55,827 nt of DNA from positions 1-55,827 of the forward strand of contig CALJAP010000144.1 of NCBI GenBank assembly GCA_938027655.1, read 5' to 3'. Positions 34,201 to 42,585 of this stretch are shown here, one piece after another (the first letter of the stretch is position 1; each line of letters begins with the position of its first letter). The notes below the pieces were generated by a model that ran no database searches, was not told where the DNA came from, and was given only the letters and a program-made list of their open reading frames with translations. A program made the translations under genes and the position numbers. The stretch comes from an uncultured bacterium. GTDB taxonomy: Bacteria; Armatimonadota; HRBIN16.

Positions 34201-35000
34201 TCGCTGACGGTGACCCTCAGCTGCCGTATGGGCTGGCGGGCGGCGTAGATGCCAATCTGAAACGGATAGAACTCACCCGGCTGCGCTTGCCCAACGAACT
34301 CCTGCGAGGCGCCACGCTCTGCCCAGCGGTAGGGCAGGTGGTCAAACATGCGGACGGGATAGCGGCGGTCTTCGGGAAAGGTGAGGTAGCTGTGTGCAGG
34401 GTACTTCGCCAGCAGGTTTTGCACCTCCTCCCGCGTGGCGATAATCTCCATGGGGTCGAAGCGGTCCCACTCGCTACGTGCCTGTATCGCCAGCACTTTC
34501 GCCTCAGGCAGCAAACGCCACGCGCCATCGGACAGCTCCTCCGCGCCGAGGTGGTGTTTACGCACCCACTCGGGGTCGGCAGTTGCCTGAGGCGAGAAGT
34601 ATTTGCCTTTGGTGGATTCGCCCCACATGTCCCACACCCAGTGCGGTGGGTCATAGGGCAGGTAGTACACCTCATACCTGCCCGGCACAGTGACCGGCTG
34701 GAAAACGATGTCGCCATGCTCCTGCCCTATTGCGATGGCGAGTACGTTGGCTACCTGTTTGCCCGTTGCTGAATCGAAGACCAGCACCGCCTTGCGTTCG
34801 GGGAAGGGGTCACGCCGGCGCCACGGGATGCGCACGCGTACCGCGTCCGCAGGTTCAGATACCTCCACAATAGCGCGGTGGTTGCCTCGCCCCTCTTCTT
34901 GCCATGATGCCACTTCGTAGCGCACTTCCTGCAGTGCGGATGCAGGTGTCAACAAACACATCACCCCCAACATGAGGATTATTCGATGGATAGGGTTCAT
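31260..35000 (-). CDS. Very large secreted multidomain protein, glycoside-hydrolase-like
   Basis: A 1246-residue product with a signal peptide (MNPIHRIILMLGVMCLL to ASA). N-terminal beta-sandwich region (about 25-350) with GVQVPRDASGTYTGTLRL, a pattern often found in GH123/DUF6067-like proteins. A LamG-like jelly-roll region (about 680-850) includes SLLLSNGESIGFYWN. The C-terminal region (about 960-1180) contains GIDGLYLDGIGYDREIMK and ANPNSRIDFHSGD, resembling a barrel with acidic active-site positions, and ends in a beta-domain. Family assignment is tentative; carbohydrate degradation is inferred from its neighbours. Confidence 0.65.
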   Translation of the reverse strand: MNPIHRIILMLGVMCLLTPASALQEVRYEVASWQEEGRGNHRAIVEVSEPADAVRVRIPWRRRDPFPERKAVLVFDSATGKQVANVLAIAIGQEHGDIVFQPVTVPGRYEVYYLPYDPPHWVWDMWGESTKGKYFSPQATADPEWVRKHHLGAEELSDGAWRLLPEAKVLAIQARSEWDRFDPMEIIATREEVQNLLAKYPAHSYLTFPEDRRYPVRMFDHLPYRWAERGASQEFVGQAQPGEFYPFQIGIYAARQPIRQLRVTVSDLRGEGDRRIPASAVRVFNLQGTDWLGRPLRKEFSVTTGRVRTLWVGVQVPRDASGTYTGTLRLKPQGLEETAITVRLRVSGDVLEDAGDSDNWRLSRLRWLDSTIGLEQTVVPPYTPVKVSGSRAEILGRTVRLGRLGFPESITSNGQQILASPLRFVVETAHGEVRWSEVRQRRMKHNEAEVEWLSVAESDSLSQRVQTRLEFDGCVLFTVTIRAKREVNLRDIRLEVPFRREVATYMMGMGKRGGVRPARWEWQWHPRRNNNLVWIGDVDAGMQVKLEANREVWGVPIPPIPAEGASAQVQEQWLIANYLPASWYNEGKGGCLLTETENAFLLRAYSGQRQMRAGEELQFLFRLLITPFKPLDRNRWDMRIPLWVGGNIVHIHHAHEPYNPFINYPMLHWRELAEGVRSLRADPPLRHKGSLQYPAEGNIDLSQGAVHLRVRVNFDPKAGKAGDPHFNQSLFSLLLSNGESIGFYWNIDDRGMRAYLHQPSRADNPYPVLIGSHQPEWQQGEVHTVTLSWGKRFAIYVDGKLAAESPHQGTLQAPLQGALIRLEGQGFSIQAIKVSRREFSENAPVQFTPDDDTLLLDTFTDVRDGYTRPQRMARGDGGFVNGKYRLQRTGDTVELVFSGEPMPVGVNIYYTVRELSNHAPELWALRSLGDEVLVADMDVYNAPEQSLRAQQEKELPGGHPWLKEHLVSGYLPAWLQYLGSGEIDAAVATQGLSRWHNFYLEGLRFLIEHTGIDGLYLDGIGYDREIMKRVRRVMKRANPNSRIDFHSGDNWSPPWLSEPPLSSPANEYMEHFPYLDTLWFGELYDYNLPPDYWLVEISGIPFGLMGDMLQDGGNPYRGMIYGMTGRERHPSTAHIWQLWDDFGIGDAEMLGYWHKGCPVRTDHPDVLATVYRKKGRSLIALASWAKEEVQVRLQIDWQALGIRPDRCRVTAPAVLHVQPPARFSPEQPIPVPVGKGWLLVLEEERK

Positions 35001-35057
35001 GCCTTCCTTACCCCCTCACACAAATTAGCGGATGTCTCGCCTCCTGCGTCGTTAGCC

Positions 35058-37202
35058 TCAGTACCACTCCACGCGCAGACCGCTCAGCAGGTGTTCGCCT
35101 TCGAGCGTGCCCACGATGCCGGCGTCTGTCAGGTTGTACACTGCGTGCGGCACCTCGCCCTTCTCCCAATCGGCAAAGGGTAGCAACGGCACTCGACAAG
35201 GGTAAGGGGCGTTGCGACGCAGGCGCACCACACCTTGCACGCGGTCTATCTGTAACCCGCATAGCGCGAACAGGTAGCCGATGGAGGTAATCCCGCGCGG
35301 GTAGAAGCACAGGTTGTTGGTGAAGTAGGTGTCGATGAACCCCTTGTTCAGCCCGGCGGTATTCATCAGCTGCTCCATCGCCATATAGCGCGACGAGTTA
35401 TCGGGCAGCCCGACGTCCAGATAGGCGGCGATGTAGTCGCGCCACAAGTTCTGCGACAGCCACACGTTGCTCCTATCCGCGCTGGTGTGCGTGCAGCCGT
35501 ATTCGGTCAATGCATGACGGTAAGCGCTGGCGATGTCTTGCCTGATGCGGGAGAGGTCTACAGGCGGTGTGTGTCCGCTCATCAGCAGGTACAGCAAACC
35601 GTTGGCGGTGTAGAGAGAGTAGGCGTCCCACCCGCTCAGCTCGCCGTGCAACGGTTCGCCGGTCCATGGGTCATTCAATCCTTCGGCGGTGCGCTCTAGG
35701 CAGACGGCGTAGTGGTCACCCAGCCATGCCTGCGCGTCAAGCGTTTCCCGAATGCGCCTGACAAGACGTTCACATTGCGACTGCCACTCGCTATCTCCCA
35801 GAGCCTGCGCGATTTGCGCCGCGGCGTGGCAGGCGCAGAGCGTTTTCACCGCCAGGTATACCTGCTCGCGGGCGTACTGCACGGCGGCGGAGGCGTCATC
35901 AATGGTGTTCGCCACGCCCTCGTTGGGGAAGCCGTTGCCAGTGGTGTCGCTGCGCTCGAAGTAGTCCACCAAACGTCTGCACAGGGCGTGATGCCGCTGC
36001 GCAGGGGCGAGGTCACCCGCCCAGCGCCAGTAGGCGTGGAGCATCAGCAGGTAGTTCGCGTTCTCTTCCACCTGCATCGGGTGGGGATACGCCTGCGAGC
36101 CTACCCTCGCGTGGGTGCCCATATCGTGCGCGAGATAACTACCCACCTCATCCTGCATCTCGAACCGCGCCCACTCGTCCAGCAGCTTCCCCAGCAGGGG
36201 CAACCAGAAGGCGAAGTACACCAGCCCGTTGTTGTACTCCACGTCCACCGTGCTGTGGAAGTAGCAGGAACCTTCCCAGACGCTGAACCACTCCTCGCCC
36301 TGCTCATCCACCACCCACCAGCTATTGAGCAGGAAGTTCTGGAACGAGAAGCGGATGAGGTCTAACTGCGACTTGCTGAGGCTTGCCCCGTCCAGTAAGC
36401 TTTCCACAAACGCTGTCTTGCGCAGGAGGGTATCCGCTTCCTCGCGCGCGAAGCGAGCCACCGCTTCCGCGTTTGCGAAGTGGCGCGTGTACAGGAAGCG
36501 CATCGGCTTGCCAAAGACCTCCAGCACAGGCTGGTCTACGTAAGCGCACCATGCGAAGCGCAAAGTGGTCTCCGTGCTCCGGTCAAAGTCAAACGGCAGT
36601 GTCAGTCCGTTGTTCTCTATCAGGACGCCTTCGGTAAGCGGTACCATACGCTCCTGCGCGACCGGCGGAGTATCGCCGACAATGAAGTCGGTGATGGAGA
36701 ACCGCTCATCAGCCACATGGGATATGGGGTATTCTATCGCCAGTGCATCTGCTGAAGGGGCAGTCTTTGTGCCCTCACGCTGCAGGCGTACCACCAACTT
36801 GCCTCGATGCACAGGGTTCTGGCAGACTGTCCAGAACAAGCGGGGTTGAGGTTGTACTTTCAGCGTAAAGTAGAGCAGGGGAGCGGTAGAGACCTTTGCA
36901 TCGTGCGGGTAGAACGGTGCGGTAATCTCTACCTCTAACCGCAGTCCATGCTTCACCGAATGGGCAGTGTAGCGCACTCCGCACAGACGCAACTCTTGTT
37001 CCACGGCGTCAAATGTGCCCGCCTGTTTGGTGAAGGGCAGGGCAACAACCTCGCCGCCTTCGGTTTCCACACCGATGGTGAGGTGCATCGGCAGGTCTAT
37101 CCACCGCCCAAGGGCGGAGTGCAGCACATGCTTGGCATAGGGGTCCAGCACCAGCGTGAACCGCGACCCCAATCGGCTGATGGGTGTTGCATGGAGATTC
37201 AT
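35058..37202 (-). CDS. Alpha/alpha-barrel glycosidase-like protein
   Basis: A 714-residue cytoplasmic protein, no signal peptide. The N-terminal half is beta-rich; the C-terminal half (from about 290) has VDVEYNNGLVYFAFW, AHDMGTHARVG, MQVEENANYLLMLHAYWRW and GDLAPAQRHH, which follow the layout of (alpha/alpha)6 toroids such as the DUF4965/glutaminase-A group or related GH families. I cannot decide between them. GAGGTG precedes the ATG at 37202. It starts 18 bases after the restriction-enzyme gene ends on the same strand, so read-through is likely. Confidence 0.6.
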   Translation of the reverse strand: MNLHATPISRLGSRFTLVLDPYAKHVLHSALGRWIDLPMHLTIGVETEGGEVVALPFTKQAGTFDAVEQELRLCGVRYTAHSVKHGLRLEVEITAPFYPHDAKVSTAPLLYFTLKVQPQPRLFWTVCQNPVHRGKLVVRLQREGTKTAPSADALAIEYPISHVADERFSITDFIVGDTPPVAQERMVPLTEGVLIENNGLTLPFDFDRSTETTLRFAWCAYVDQPVLEVFGKPMRFLYTRHFANAEAVARFAREEADTLLRKTAFVESLLDGASLSKSQLDLIRFSFQNFLLNSWWVVDEQGEEWFSVWEGSCYFHSTVDVEYNNGLVYFAFWLPLLGKLLDEWARFEMQDEVGSYLAHDMGTHARVGSQAYPHPMQVEENANYLLMLHAYWRWAGDLAPAQRHHALCRRLVDYFERSDTTGNGFPNEGVANTIDDASAAVQYAREQVYLAVKTLCACHAAAQIAQALGDSEWQSQCERLVRRIRETLDAQAWLGDHYAVCLERTAEGLNDPWTGEPLHGELSGWDAYSLYTANGLLYLLMSGHTPPVDLSRIRQDIASAYRHALTEYGCTHTSADRSNVWLSQNLWRDYIAAYLDVGLPDNSSRYMAMEQLMNTAGLNKGFIDTYFTNNLCFYPRGITSIGYLFALCGLQIDRVQGVVRLRRNAPYPCRVPLLPFADWEKGEVPHAVYNLTDAGIVGTLEGEHLLSGLRVEWY

Positions 37203-37220
37203 ACGCTCTCACCTCAAGAC

Positions 37221-38303
37221 CTATATCTGTAATAACTGACGAACTACTTCGTTCCACAACATTTTTACGGTAGCAGGAGCCTCTTCCAGCAACTTGACAG
37301 CCTCCTCTAGAAAGGCTTCTCTTCCTTTTGCACCAGCTGTTGCCAAGTTATAGTAGATCCAATCGCTTACGCGAACGAATCCCACCTCGTGTCCTTGTGC
37401 GAAGAGTACATATGCCGTTCGATAGGCTTCTTCCGCAGGACGAGGCCCGGTGAAGGCAAAAAGGTACTCATGGATACTGAGTGGAGAGAGTTTGCTCTGG
37501 AAGGTCGCTTCTACTCTTGTTTGGTCTATCGTTCTTTCTGTCACTTCTATAGCCATTCGTATTCGGTCGCCTTCCCACACCGTGATGTCTCCTCCCGCCC
37601 CGCTTGCACGGTCAGCGACATTAATGTCTTGCCACTCTACTTTCCAACTCAGTTGGTACACGTTAGAGACAGCTTTGAGCATCGCAATGCTGAGTAGTAG
37701 AGGCATTAACCCACCGCTCTTTCGGGACAGCAGTGCCTCGGTCAACTGCCGAACTTGCTCTAAACTGATGCGAGACAGGCGAACCAGCTGTATTGCAGAC
37801 CTCTCACGCAACTCTACAAAGCGATACAGAAGATAGCTCAACAGATTTAGCGCATATTGATCATCTGCTCGCCTCAGTTCCTCAAGATATGCCAAAAAAG
37901 CCTGATAGCCCTTCTTGTCCTTTAGCCCCACTGCTATCTCAGGGACGAAGCGAACATTTCGGCGAAATACAGCCAAGTATGGACCTCTGGAACAGGGTAT
38001 CCCCTTCAACACCAGGAATGGATTAACCACTTGCTCGTCCAGAGTGCGCCCGGAGAAAGCGTTATCACCCTGTTCAGCATAAGGCAGGCTAAGGTCAATC
38101 TGGGGATCTACTATTCGTGCAATGGCGCACCCGAGCAAGGCTTCGCGATACGATTGAACTTTGGTTTCAAACAAGACATCTGCTGACCTCTGAGCTCTTT
38201 CGGAAACCGCAGGTGGGGCTGCGTTGAGATAATCTTGCTCTGCTTGTTCAAAATGGTCACGCAGCACCTGTTCAGCCCTCTTGATGTCTACCTGCCGCCC
38301 CAT
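37221..38303 (-). CDS. SacI-family restriction endonuclease-like protein
   Basis: A 360-residue protein. The signature block is RKSGGLMPLLLSIAMLKAV (about 194-212) and GGDITVWEGDRIRMAIEV (237-254), which resemble the SacI restriction endonuclease family (Pfam RE_SacI). GGDITV with Asp239 and AIEVT with Glu253 look like a PD-(D/E)xK nuclease core in which the usual Lys is replaced by Thr255. It follows the methylase by 6 bases on the same strand. The gene is more A/T-rich than the carbohydrate genes around it, suggesting acquisition by transfer. The recognition site is not readable. Family assignment is from memory of motifs. Confidence 0.72.
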   Translation of the reverse strand: MGRQVDIKRAEQVLRDHFEQAEQDYLNAAPPAVSERAQRSADVLFETKVQSYREALLGCAIARIVDPQIDLSLPYAEQGDNAFSGRTLDEQVVNPFLVLKGIPCSRGPYLAVFRRNVRFVPEIAVGLKDKKGYQAFLAYLEELRRADDQYALNLLSYLLYRFVELRERSAIQLVRLSRISLEQVRQLTEALLSRKSGGLMPLLLSIAMLKAVSNVYQLSWKVEWQDINVADRASGAGGDITVWEGDRIRMAIEVTERTIDQTRVEATFQSKLSPLSIHEYLFAFTGPRPAEEAYRTAYVLFAQGHEVGFVRVSDWIYYNLATAGAKGREAFLEEAVKLLEEAPATVKMLWNEVVRQLLQI

Positions 38304-38309
38304 GCTATC

Positions 38310-39233
38310 TCATAGCCTCTGCTCAGGGATGCTATAGTTCACCCAGAGTGCCTCTTGTCGTGGTTGTTTTACAGAATGGCACGTCTTTACAGGAGCGAGA
38401 ACGCATGTCCAGTCGCCATACAATTCATCCATGAGCCCGCAACGGTACCCAGAGATCGCTACCTTGCCTTGGCATTCGTGCAGTACTTTTGCAAGTTCAC
38501 GGTGTGCTGCTTCGTCCATCTCGAACCCGTACGCACGTCTATCCCCCCTTGCTTCAGGGGCATACGGAGGGTCGCAGTAAAAGAGGGTATTGGGTGAGTC
38601 GTACAGTTTAATAACCTCGATAGCTGGGCGATTTTCTATCTGCACTCGCAACAAGCGCTCTGCGATCTCAGGGAGCATATCGATACCTCCGAGCCAGCGT
38701 GACACGGCACCGGACATCCCTCTTCGCGAGGTGTTGATACAATTAGCCCATCTGCCCAACGTGGCTGTCTGTGCGAGCCCAGTGCGTGCTTGCCTTGCTC
38801 GCACATAGAAACGGCGAGCCCGTTCCAGGTCGGAAATGTTTTCATCGGGAGGAGAGACGGCTAGTTCAAACTCCTCACGCGAGAACGGGGTCAGGGCAAT
38901 AGCTTTAACCAGCTCCTCTGTTTGCTCCCTCAGAACTCGAAAGAAGTTGACCACCTCTCCATCCAGGTCGTTGTAGGTCTCTACAGGTGAAGGCTCACGA
39001 TTTAGCAGCACAGCTGCCGAGCCGCCGAACGGCTCGCAATAATGGTGTGTTCGAGGCAGTAGCGGCAGTAACCAATCCAGATGTGAGTACTTCCCCCCGT
39101 ACCACCCAAAGGCGATAAGCCTGCGCGTGTGAGAACGCCCGTTGCGCGTTACCAAAGGAGCAGGTCTTCGCCCGCTCTGCAAGGGCGCTGTCAGGAAGTA
39201 CTCCGGCTCTTCAGAGATGTCGAATAGGTCCAT
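38310..39233 (-). CDS. DNA adenine methyltransferase, D12/Dam class
   Basis: A 307-residue enzyme. Motif X-like AFGWYGGKYSHLDWLLP at 41-57, motif I YCEPFGGSAAVLLNRE at 65-80, YNDLDGEVV at 87-95, and the N6-adenine motif IV YCDPPYAP at 219-226. This is the D12 class N6-adenine methyltransferase type. It probably protects the DNA from the nuclease encoded six bases downstream. A Dam-class partner for a SacI-family nuclease is worth noting because other methylase classes are common with that family. GGGGG lies near the start at 39233. Confidence 0.9.
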   Translation of the reverse strand: MDLFDISEEPEYFLTAPLQSGRRPAPLVTRNGRSHTRRLIAFGWYGGKYSHLDWLLPLLPRTHHYCEPFGGSAAVLLNREPSPVETYNDLDGEVVNFFRVLREQTEELVKAIALTPFSREEFELAVSPPDENISDLERARRFYVRARQARTGLAQTATLGRWANCINTSRRGMSGAVSRWLGGIDMLPEIAERLLRVQIENRPAIEVIKLYDSPNTLFYCDPPYAPEARGDRRAYGFEMDEAAHRELAKVLHECQGKVAISGYRCGLMDELYGDWTCVLAPVKTCHSVKQPRQEALWVNYSIPEQRL

Positions 39234-39302
39234 TTACTCTACCCCCTCATGTTCGTATCTATTTTGCTACTCAGCCCCCTCTTTGTGAACTTCTACAGGG
39301 GT

Positions 39303-41396
39303 TCACACCCTCCTACACAGCCTCACCTGAGTCGGATCACCGCCGACCTCTTCGAAAAGCACCAGCACGTTCTGCTCGCGCAGCCAGTCGGTGGGCAAGT
39401 GATAATATCGCTGGGTGGGCAAGCCTTTGCCCTCCTGGTATACCGCTGGGGATAGCCACTCCTCGGGCTTGCCAGTGCCCGGAGCCAGCCAGTACCGCCC
39501 GATACACCGTCCGTTCAACCACGCTATGCCCTTGGTCATGCCGGTCAGGTCTAAGGCAAGGGGATTACTGCTTTTTGGACGCTCGAAAGTGGTTTTCCAC
39601 CAGCAAAGCGGTTTGCCTCGCGCCACCTCGATACTGCTCTCCCAGCGCACGAGCGCACTGCCTTCGGCGAAAACGCGGTAATGTTCACCTTTCAGCCCTG
39701 CCTCGATGCGCCATGGCGCCTCCAGTGGCTCGCCGCGCCACAGCAGCTTGCCCCAGAAGCCTTTGCGCTCGTCCACCATGTTGCGTTCGCCCAGCATCCA
39801 GTCCCCTTTGACCAGCCCCAGCGCACAGCAGAGTATCGCCAGGGTATGTTCGCCCGCGCTCATCTCCAGTTCGAACCGCTGGGTGAAGCTCTCCGGGTCA
39901 TCCAGATTGCGGTTCTCAGGTAAGGGCGGCTGTGTGGTGGCAACAAACTGCCCGTCGAGGAAGAGGTGTACCACGTCCGCCACTCCCTGCAGCTCCAGCA
40001 CGCCGGAACCATCCTGATGCGGCAGCACCATCAACTTGGCAACATACCAGCAGTAGTCGGTTTCATCGTGAGTGAACTGTAGCTGCTCCACCGGCTTATC
40101 GGAGAGCACCGGCGGATGGAGGGGTGTCGGCTCGCCGTTGGGGAGCGGTTCCACCCACCATCCGAATGGCGTGAGATTCGGGTCACAGACCTCCATGCGT
40201 CGCTCTACCGTGTACCGCGGCTCCACCTGTGCGGTGTTCATCAGCGGTTGCCCATCGCCGATGATGGTTACCGATTGCGGGGGCAGCTGGTAGCGACGCC
40301 CACCATAGGAGACCGACACCGCTTTTTGGGTGTCGTCGTTGCACAGGAAAACCAGCGACCGCCCATCACGCTGATAGGCGTACGCCAGTGTATTTTCCGG
40401 CAACGGTTCGGGTTGTGCTCGTTCGCTGTCTACCAGCACGGAAGCGTATTCCTGCAACATACGGTGCAGGCGCGCCAGATGGTACATCTTGGTGGTGGGC
40501 AAGCCAAATTCGTCCAGCGGGGCATCATAGTCATAGCTGGTGGTCTGCAGGAATGAGCCGTCGCGGTCAAAGTTCGTGCCACCGTGCCACATGTAGTAGT
40601 TCATGCCCGTGCCGCCTGCGGCGAAGAAACGCGCCGCCGCATACGCCACGTTTTCGGGAGTGCGCCGGTTGTGCGGATAGCCCCACAGGTCGTACCAGCC
40701 AGGCCAGTGTTCCGTCCACAGGGCGGGTTTGTCGGGGTACCGGGCGAAGTATTCGTCCAGCAGGGGATGGGCGTAGAAGGCGTTGATGGTCTCGATGATG
40801 CCCGGTGCGCTACCCTTGCACATCACCCATGGCACGCCGACCTGCAGGGACTGCGCCATTTGCGCGATGCGCTTGAGGTATCGCTCGCCCTCTTCACCAT
40901 AACGCCATGCGATGTTGCCATACTCGTTTTCAATCTGAGCGAGAATAATCGGACCTCCGTGAGGGGCAAAGTAGGAGCGCACATAGTCGCAGAACAGACG
41001 CACCCATCCCTCCATCTCTCGCAGGAACGGCTCGTTATCGGTGCGCATCTGGATACCCGGCACATCGCGCAGCCAGGCGGGCAGACCGCCGTAATTCGTC
41101 TCCGCGCAGATATACGGACCGATGCGCAGGATAACGTACAGCCCCTGTTCGTGTGCTAGGTCCAGAAAGCGGCGAATGTCCAGCCTGTCGGAGAAGTCGT
41201 ACACCCCGCGGCGTCGCTCGTGCAGGTTCCAGAAAACGTAGGCTTCAATCGCGTTTAACCCTGCCTCTTTGCTCCGTTCCATCAGGGAACGCCACATGCC
41301 CGGAGTACTGCGTGGGTAGTGTATCGCTCCGCTCAGGAGCAATGTGCGTTTTCCGTTAATGGTGACAGCACGATGGTCGTAACTCACGTTCAGCAT
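39303..41396 (-). CDS. Beta-galactosidase, glycoside hydrolase family 35
   Basis: A 697-residue enzyme without signal peptide. LLLSGAIHYPRSTPGMW at 19-35, AYVFWNLHE at 52-60, RIGPYICAETNYGGLPAWL at 91-109. Acid/base Glu158 in AQIENEYGN and nucleophile Glu229 in WTEHWPGW. C-terminal jelly-roll domains follow to the end. It releases beta-linked galactose. The ATG at 41396 is preceded by GAGGGG. It lies upstream of the methylase/nuclease pair with 69 bases between, so the cassette is inserted in the carbohydrate cluster. Confidence 0.95.
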   Translation of the reverse strand: MLNVSYDHRAVTINGKRTLLLSGAIHYPRSTPGMWRSLMERSKEAGLNAIEAYVFWNLHERRRGVYDFSDRLDIRRFLDLAHEQGLYVILRIGPYICAETNYGGLPAWLRDVPGIQMRTDNEPFLREMEGWVRLFCDYVRSYFAPHGGPIILAQIENEYGNIAWRYGEEGERYLKRIAQMAQSLQVGVPWVMCKGSAPGIIETINAFYAHPLLDEYFARYPDKPALWTEHWPGWYDLWGYPHNRRTPENVAYAAARFFAAGGTGMNYYMWHGGTNFDRDGSFLQTTSYDYDAPLDEFGLPTTKMYHLARLHRMLQEYASVLVDSERAQPEPLPENTLAYAYQRDGRSLVFLCNDDTQKAVSVSYGGRRYQLPPQSVTIIGDGQPLMNTAQVEPRYTVERRMEVCDPNLTPFGWWVEPLPNGEPTPLHPPVLSDKPVEQLQFTHDETDYCWYVAKLMVLPHQDGSGVLELQGVADVVHLFLDGQFVATTQPPLPENRNLDDPESFTQRFELEMSAGEHTLAILCCALGLVKGDWMLGERNMVDERKGFWGKLLWRGEPLEAPWRIEAGLKGEHYRVFAEGSALVRWESSIEVARGKPLCWWKTTFERPKSSNPLALDLTGMTKGIAWLNGRCIGRYWLAPGTGKPEEWLSPAVYQEGKGLPTQRYYHLPTDWLREQNVLVLFEEVGGDPTQVRLCRRV

Positions 41397-41437
41397 GGTA
41401 TTCCCCTCTGTTTCCCCCTATCTCTTGTATGAACACT

Positions 41438-41508
41438 TGAGGACGCGACGGAGCGCGTCCCTCCAGACAGTTCATTTTGTGGACACAACGGAGCACGTTC
41501 CTCCAAAA
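41438..41508 (+). repeat. Tandem pair of family C repeats
   Basis: Copy 1 (41440-41466) has GGACGCGACGGAGCGCGTCC, a perfect hairpin of 7-bp arms; copy 2 (41478-41506) has GGACACAACGGAGCACGTTC. The same core occurs inverted at 28662-28688. Located in the 147-base gap before GH35, so close to its promoter. Confidence 0.6.
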
Positions 41509-41543
41509 TATCTCGTTAGCCGTGTGGAGACTCACAGCGGTCG

Positions 41544-41963
41544 TTACTCCCTCCTTGGGGCAGGGCGTTGTTCGAAATAGTCCGGGTTCTCACATTCCAG
41601 CACATGGTGCCGAAACGCCTCAATCAACCGCTCCGCTTCCGAGCGCAACCGGAAAGTGCCTTTCACCTCGCCCTGCCACACGTCCTCCTGAACCCATTCC
41701 GGCACCGGCATAAAGACTACCGGTTCAGGGGTGTCTACCTCCACACACAGTATTAAGGGCGCTCCTGGGTTGTCGTGTAGAAAGACAAATTCCAGCACCA
41801 CGCTGTGCGGGGTGTAGCGCGTGCCGCCCATCTGCACCTCGCGCATCTGCACTGCCTCCTCAAACGTCTTGCGGTCAAAGTGCCCGATGGGCGGTGCCTG
41901 CTTGTGCTGTAATGCTTCCAGAACTTGTTTGCGGGTGGCGTTGGTGAACTCACGCAGGGTCAT
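41544..41963 (-). CDS. Protein of unknown function, 139 residues
   Basis: No family recognised. The ATG at 41963 is taken (an in-frame GTG nine bases earlier sits in the ribosome site GAGGTG). There is no signal peptide or membrane segment. Composition is mixed alpha/beta: a helical N-terminus, beta-rich middle with VVLEFVFLHD and LCVEVDTPEPVVFM, and a helical tail. It starts 10 bases after the coiled-coil gene stops and forms an operon with it and gatA. Confidence 0.6.
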   Translation of the reverse strand: MTLREFTNATRKQVLEALQHKQAPPIGHFDRKTFEEAVQMREVQMGGTRYTPHSVVLEFVFLHDNPGAPLILCVEVDTPEPVVFMPVPEWVQEDVWQGEVKGTFRLRSEAERLIEAFRHHVLECENPDYFEQRPAPRRE

Positions 41964-41973
41964 TGCTATCACC

Positions 41974-42579
41974 TCACCTCTGGCGGTTATCTAACCACTC
42001 CTCCACCTCCTCGATGCTCTGCTGGTAATGACCTACCTCTTGCTGCAGTTCCTGTAGTGTCTCCAGCAGACCTTCGGGCGGCTCAGGAGTAGCTTGCGGT
42101 TGAGAATGCAGCAGCAACACCCTATCATGCAACACATCCAGCGCCACCAGCCACTGATGCACCTGTGCTTCTATCTGTCGTGCCCGAAGCAGGGCGTGGT
42201 TGCGCTGGCGGCGTGCCTCCTCCAGCTGCTTCAGCGTCAACTGATACGTAATCGCCAGCTCGATTTCGCCGCGATGCTCATGCCACCACGCCAGTGCAGT
42301 ATACCATAACCGTTGAAGCCACCTGTCGGGCGGCACATGAATCAGGATGCGGTCCTGCTGCAGCAGGTGTTCGTAAATACCCGCCTGCAAGCGCTGCAGA
42401 CGTTCAGGCAGTTCGCGCAGGCACTCCCTACCGTGCTGGGGCAAGGAGCGATAGGCACGCAAGATTTTGGCGGCGCGTTCTCGTGCCTGACGCCACAGCG
42501 CTTGCGTGCGCCCGTGCCGCAGCCGGCGTGCTCGCCACTGTTGCCATTTCTCCAGCCAGGCACGCAGAATCATGGTCAT
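41974..42579 (-). CDS. Basic coiled-coil protein of unknown function
   Basis: A 201-residue protein rich in Arg, Gln, Leu and Trp, with almost no beta-type sequence. The N-terminal 50 residues are strongly basic (WRARRLRHGR), and the rest alternates Leu with Glu/Gln/Arg in heptad-like fashion, ending in EVEEWLDNRQR. No signal peptide. It lies six bases downstream of gatA, on the same strand. Its partner is likely the following 139-residue gene. The basic end could bind nucleic acid or membrane; this is inference. Confidence 0.6.
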   Translation of the reverse strand: MTMILRAWLEKWQQWRARRLRHGRTQALWRQARERAAKILRAYRSLPQHGRECLRELPERLQRLQAGIYEHLLQQDRILIHVPPDRWLQRLWYTALAWWHEHRGEIELAITYQLTLKQLEEARRQRNHALLRARQIEAQVHQWLVALDVLHDRVLLLHSQPQATPEPPEGLLETLQELQQEVGHYQQSIEEVEEWLDNRQR

Positions 42580-42585
42580 TGCCCT

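Noticed and set aside
37221-39233. Avoidance of GAGCTC as proof of SacI-type specificity
   Set aside because: The site occurs repeatedly in the window, so there is no visible depletion, and it neither supports nor excludes that specificity.
41438-41508. A CRISPR-like array
   Set aside because: Only two diverged units with no spacer regularity, and the unit is itself a hairpin found elsewhere.
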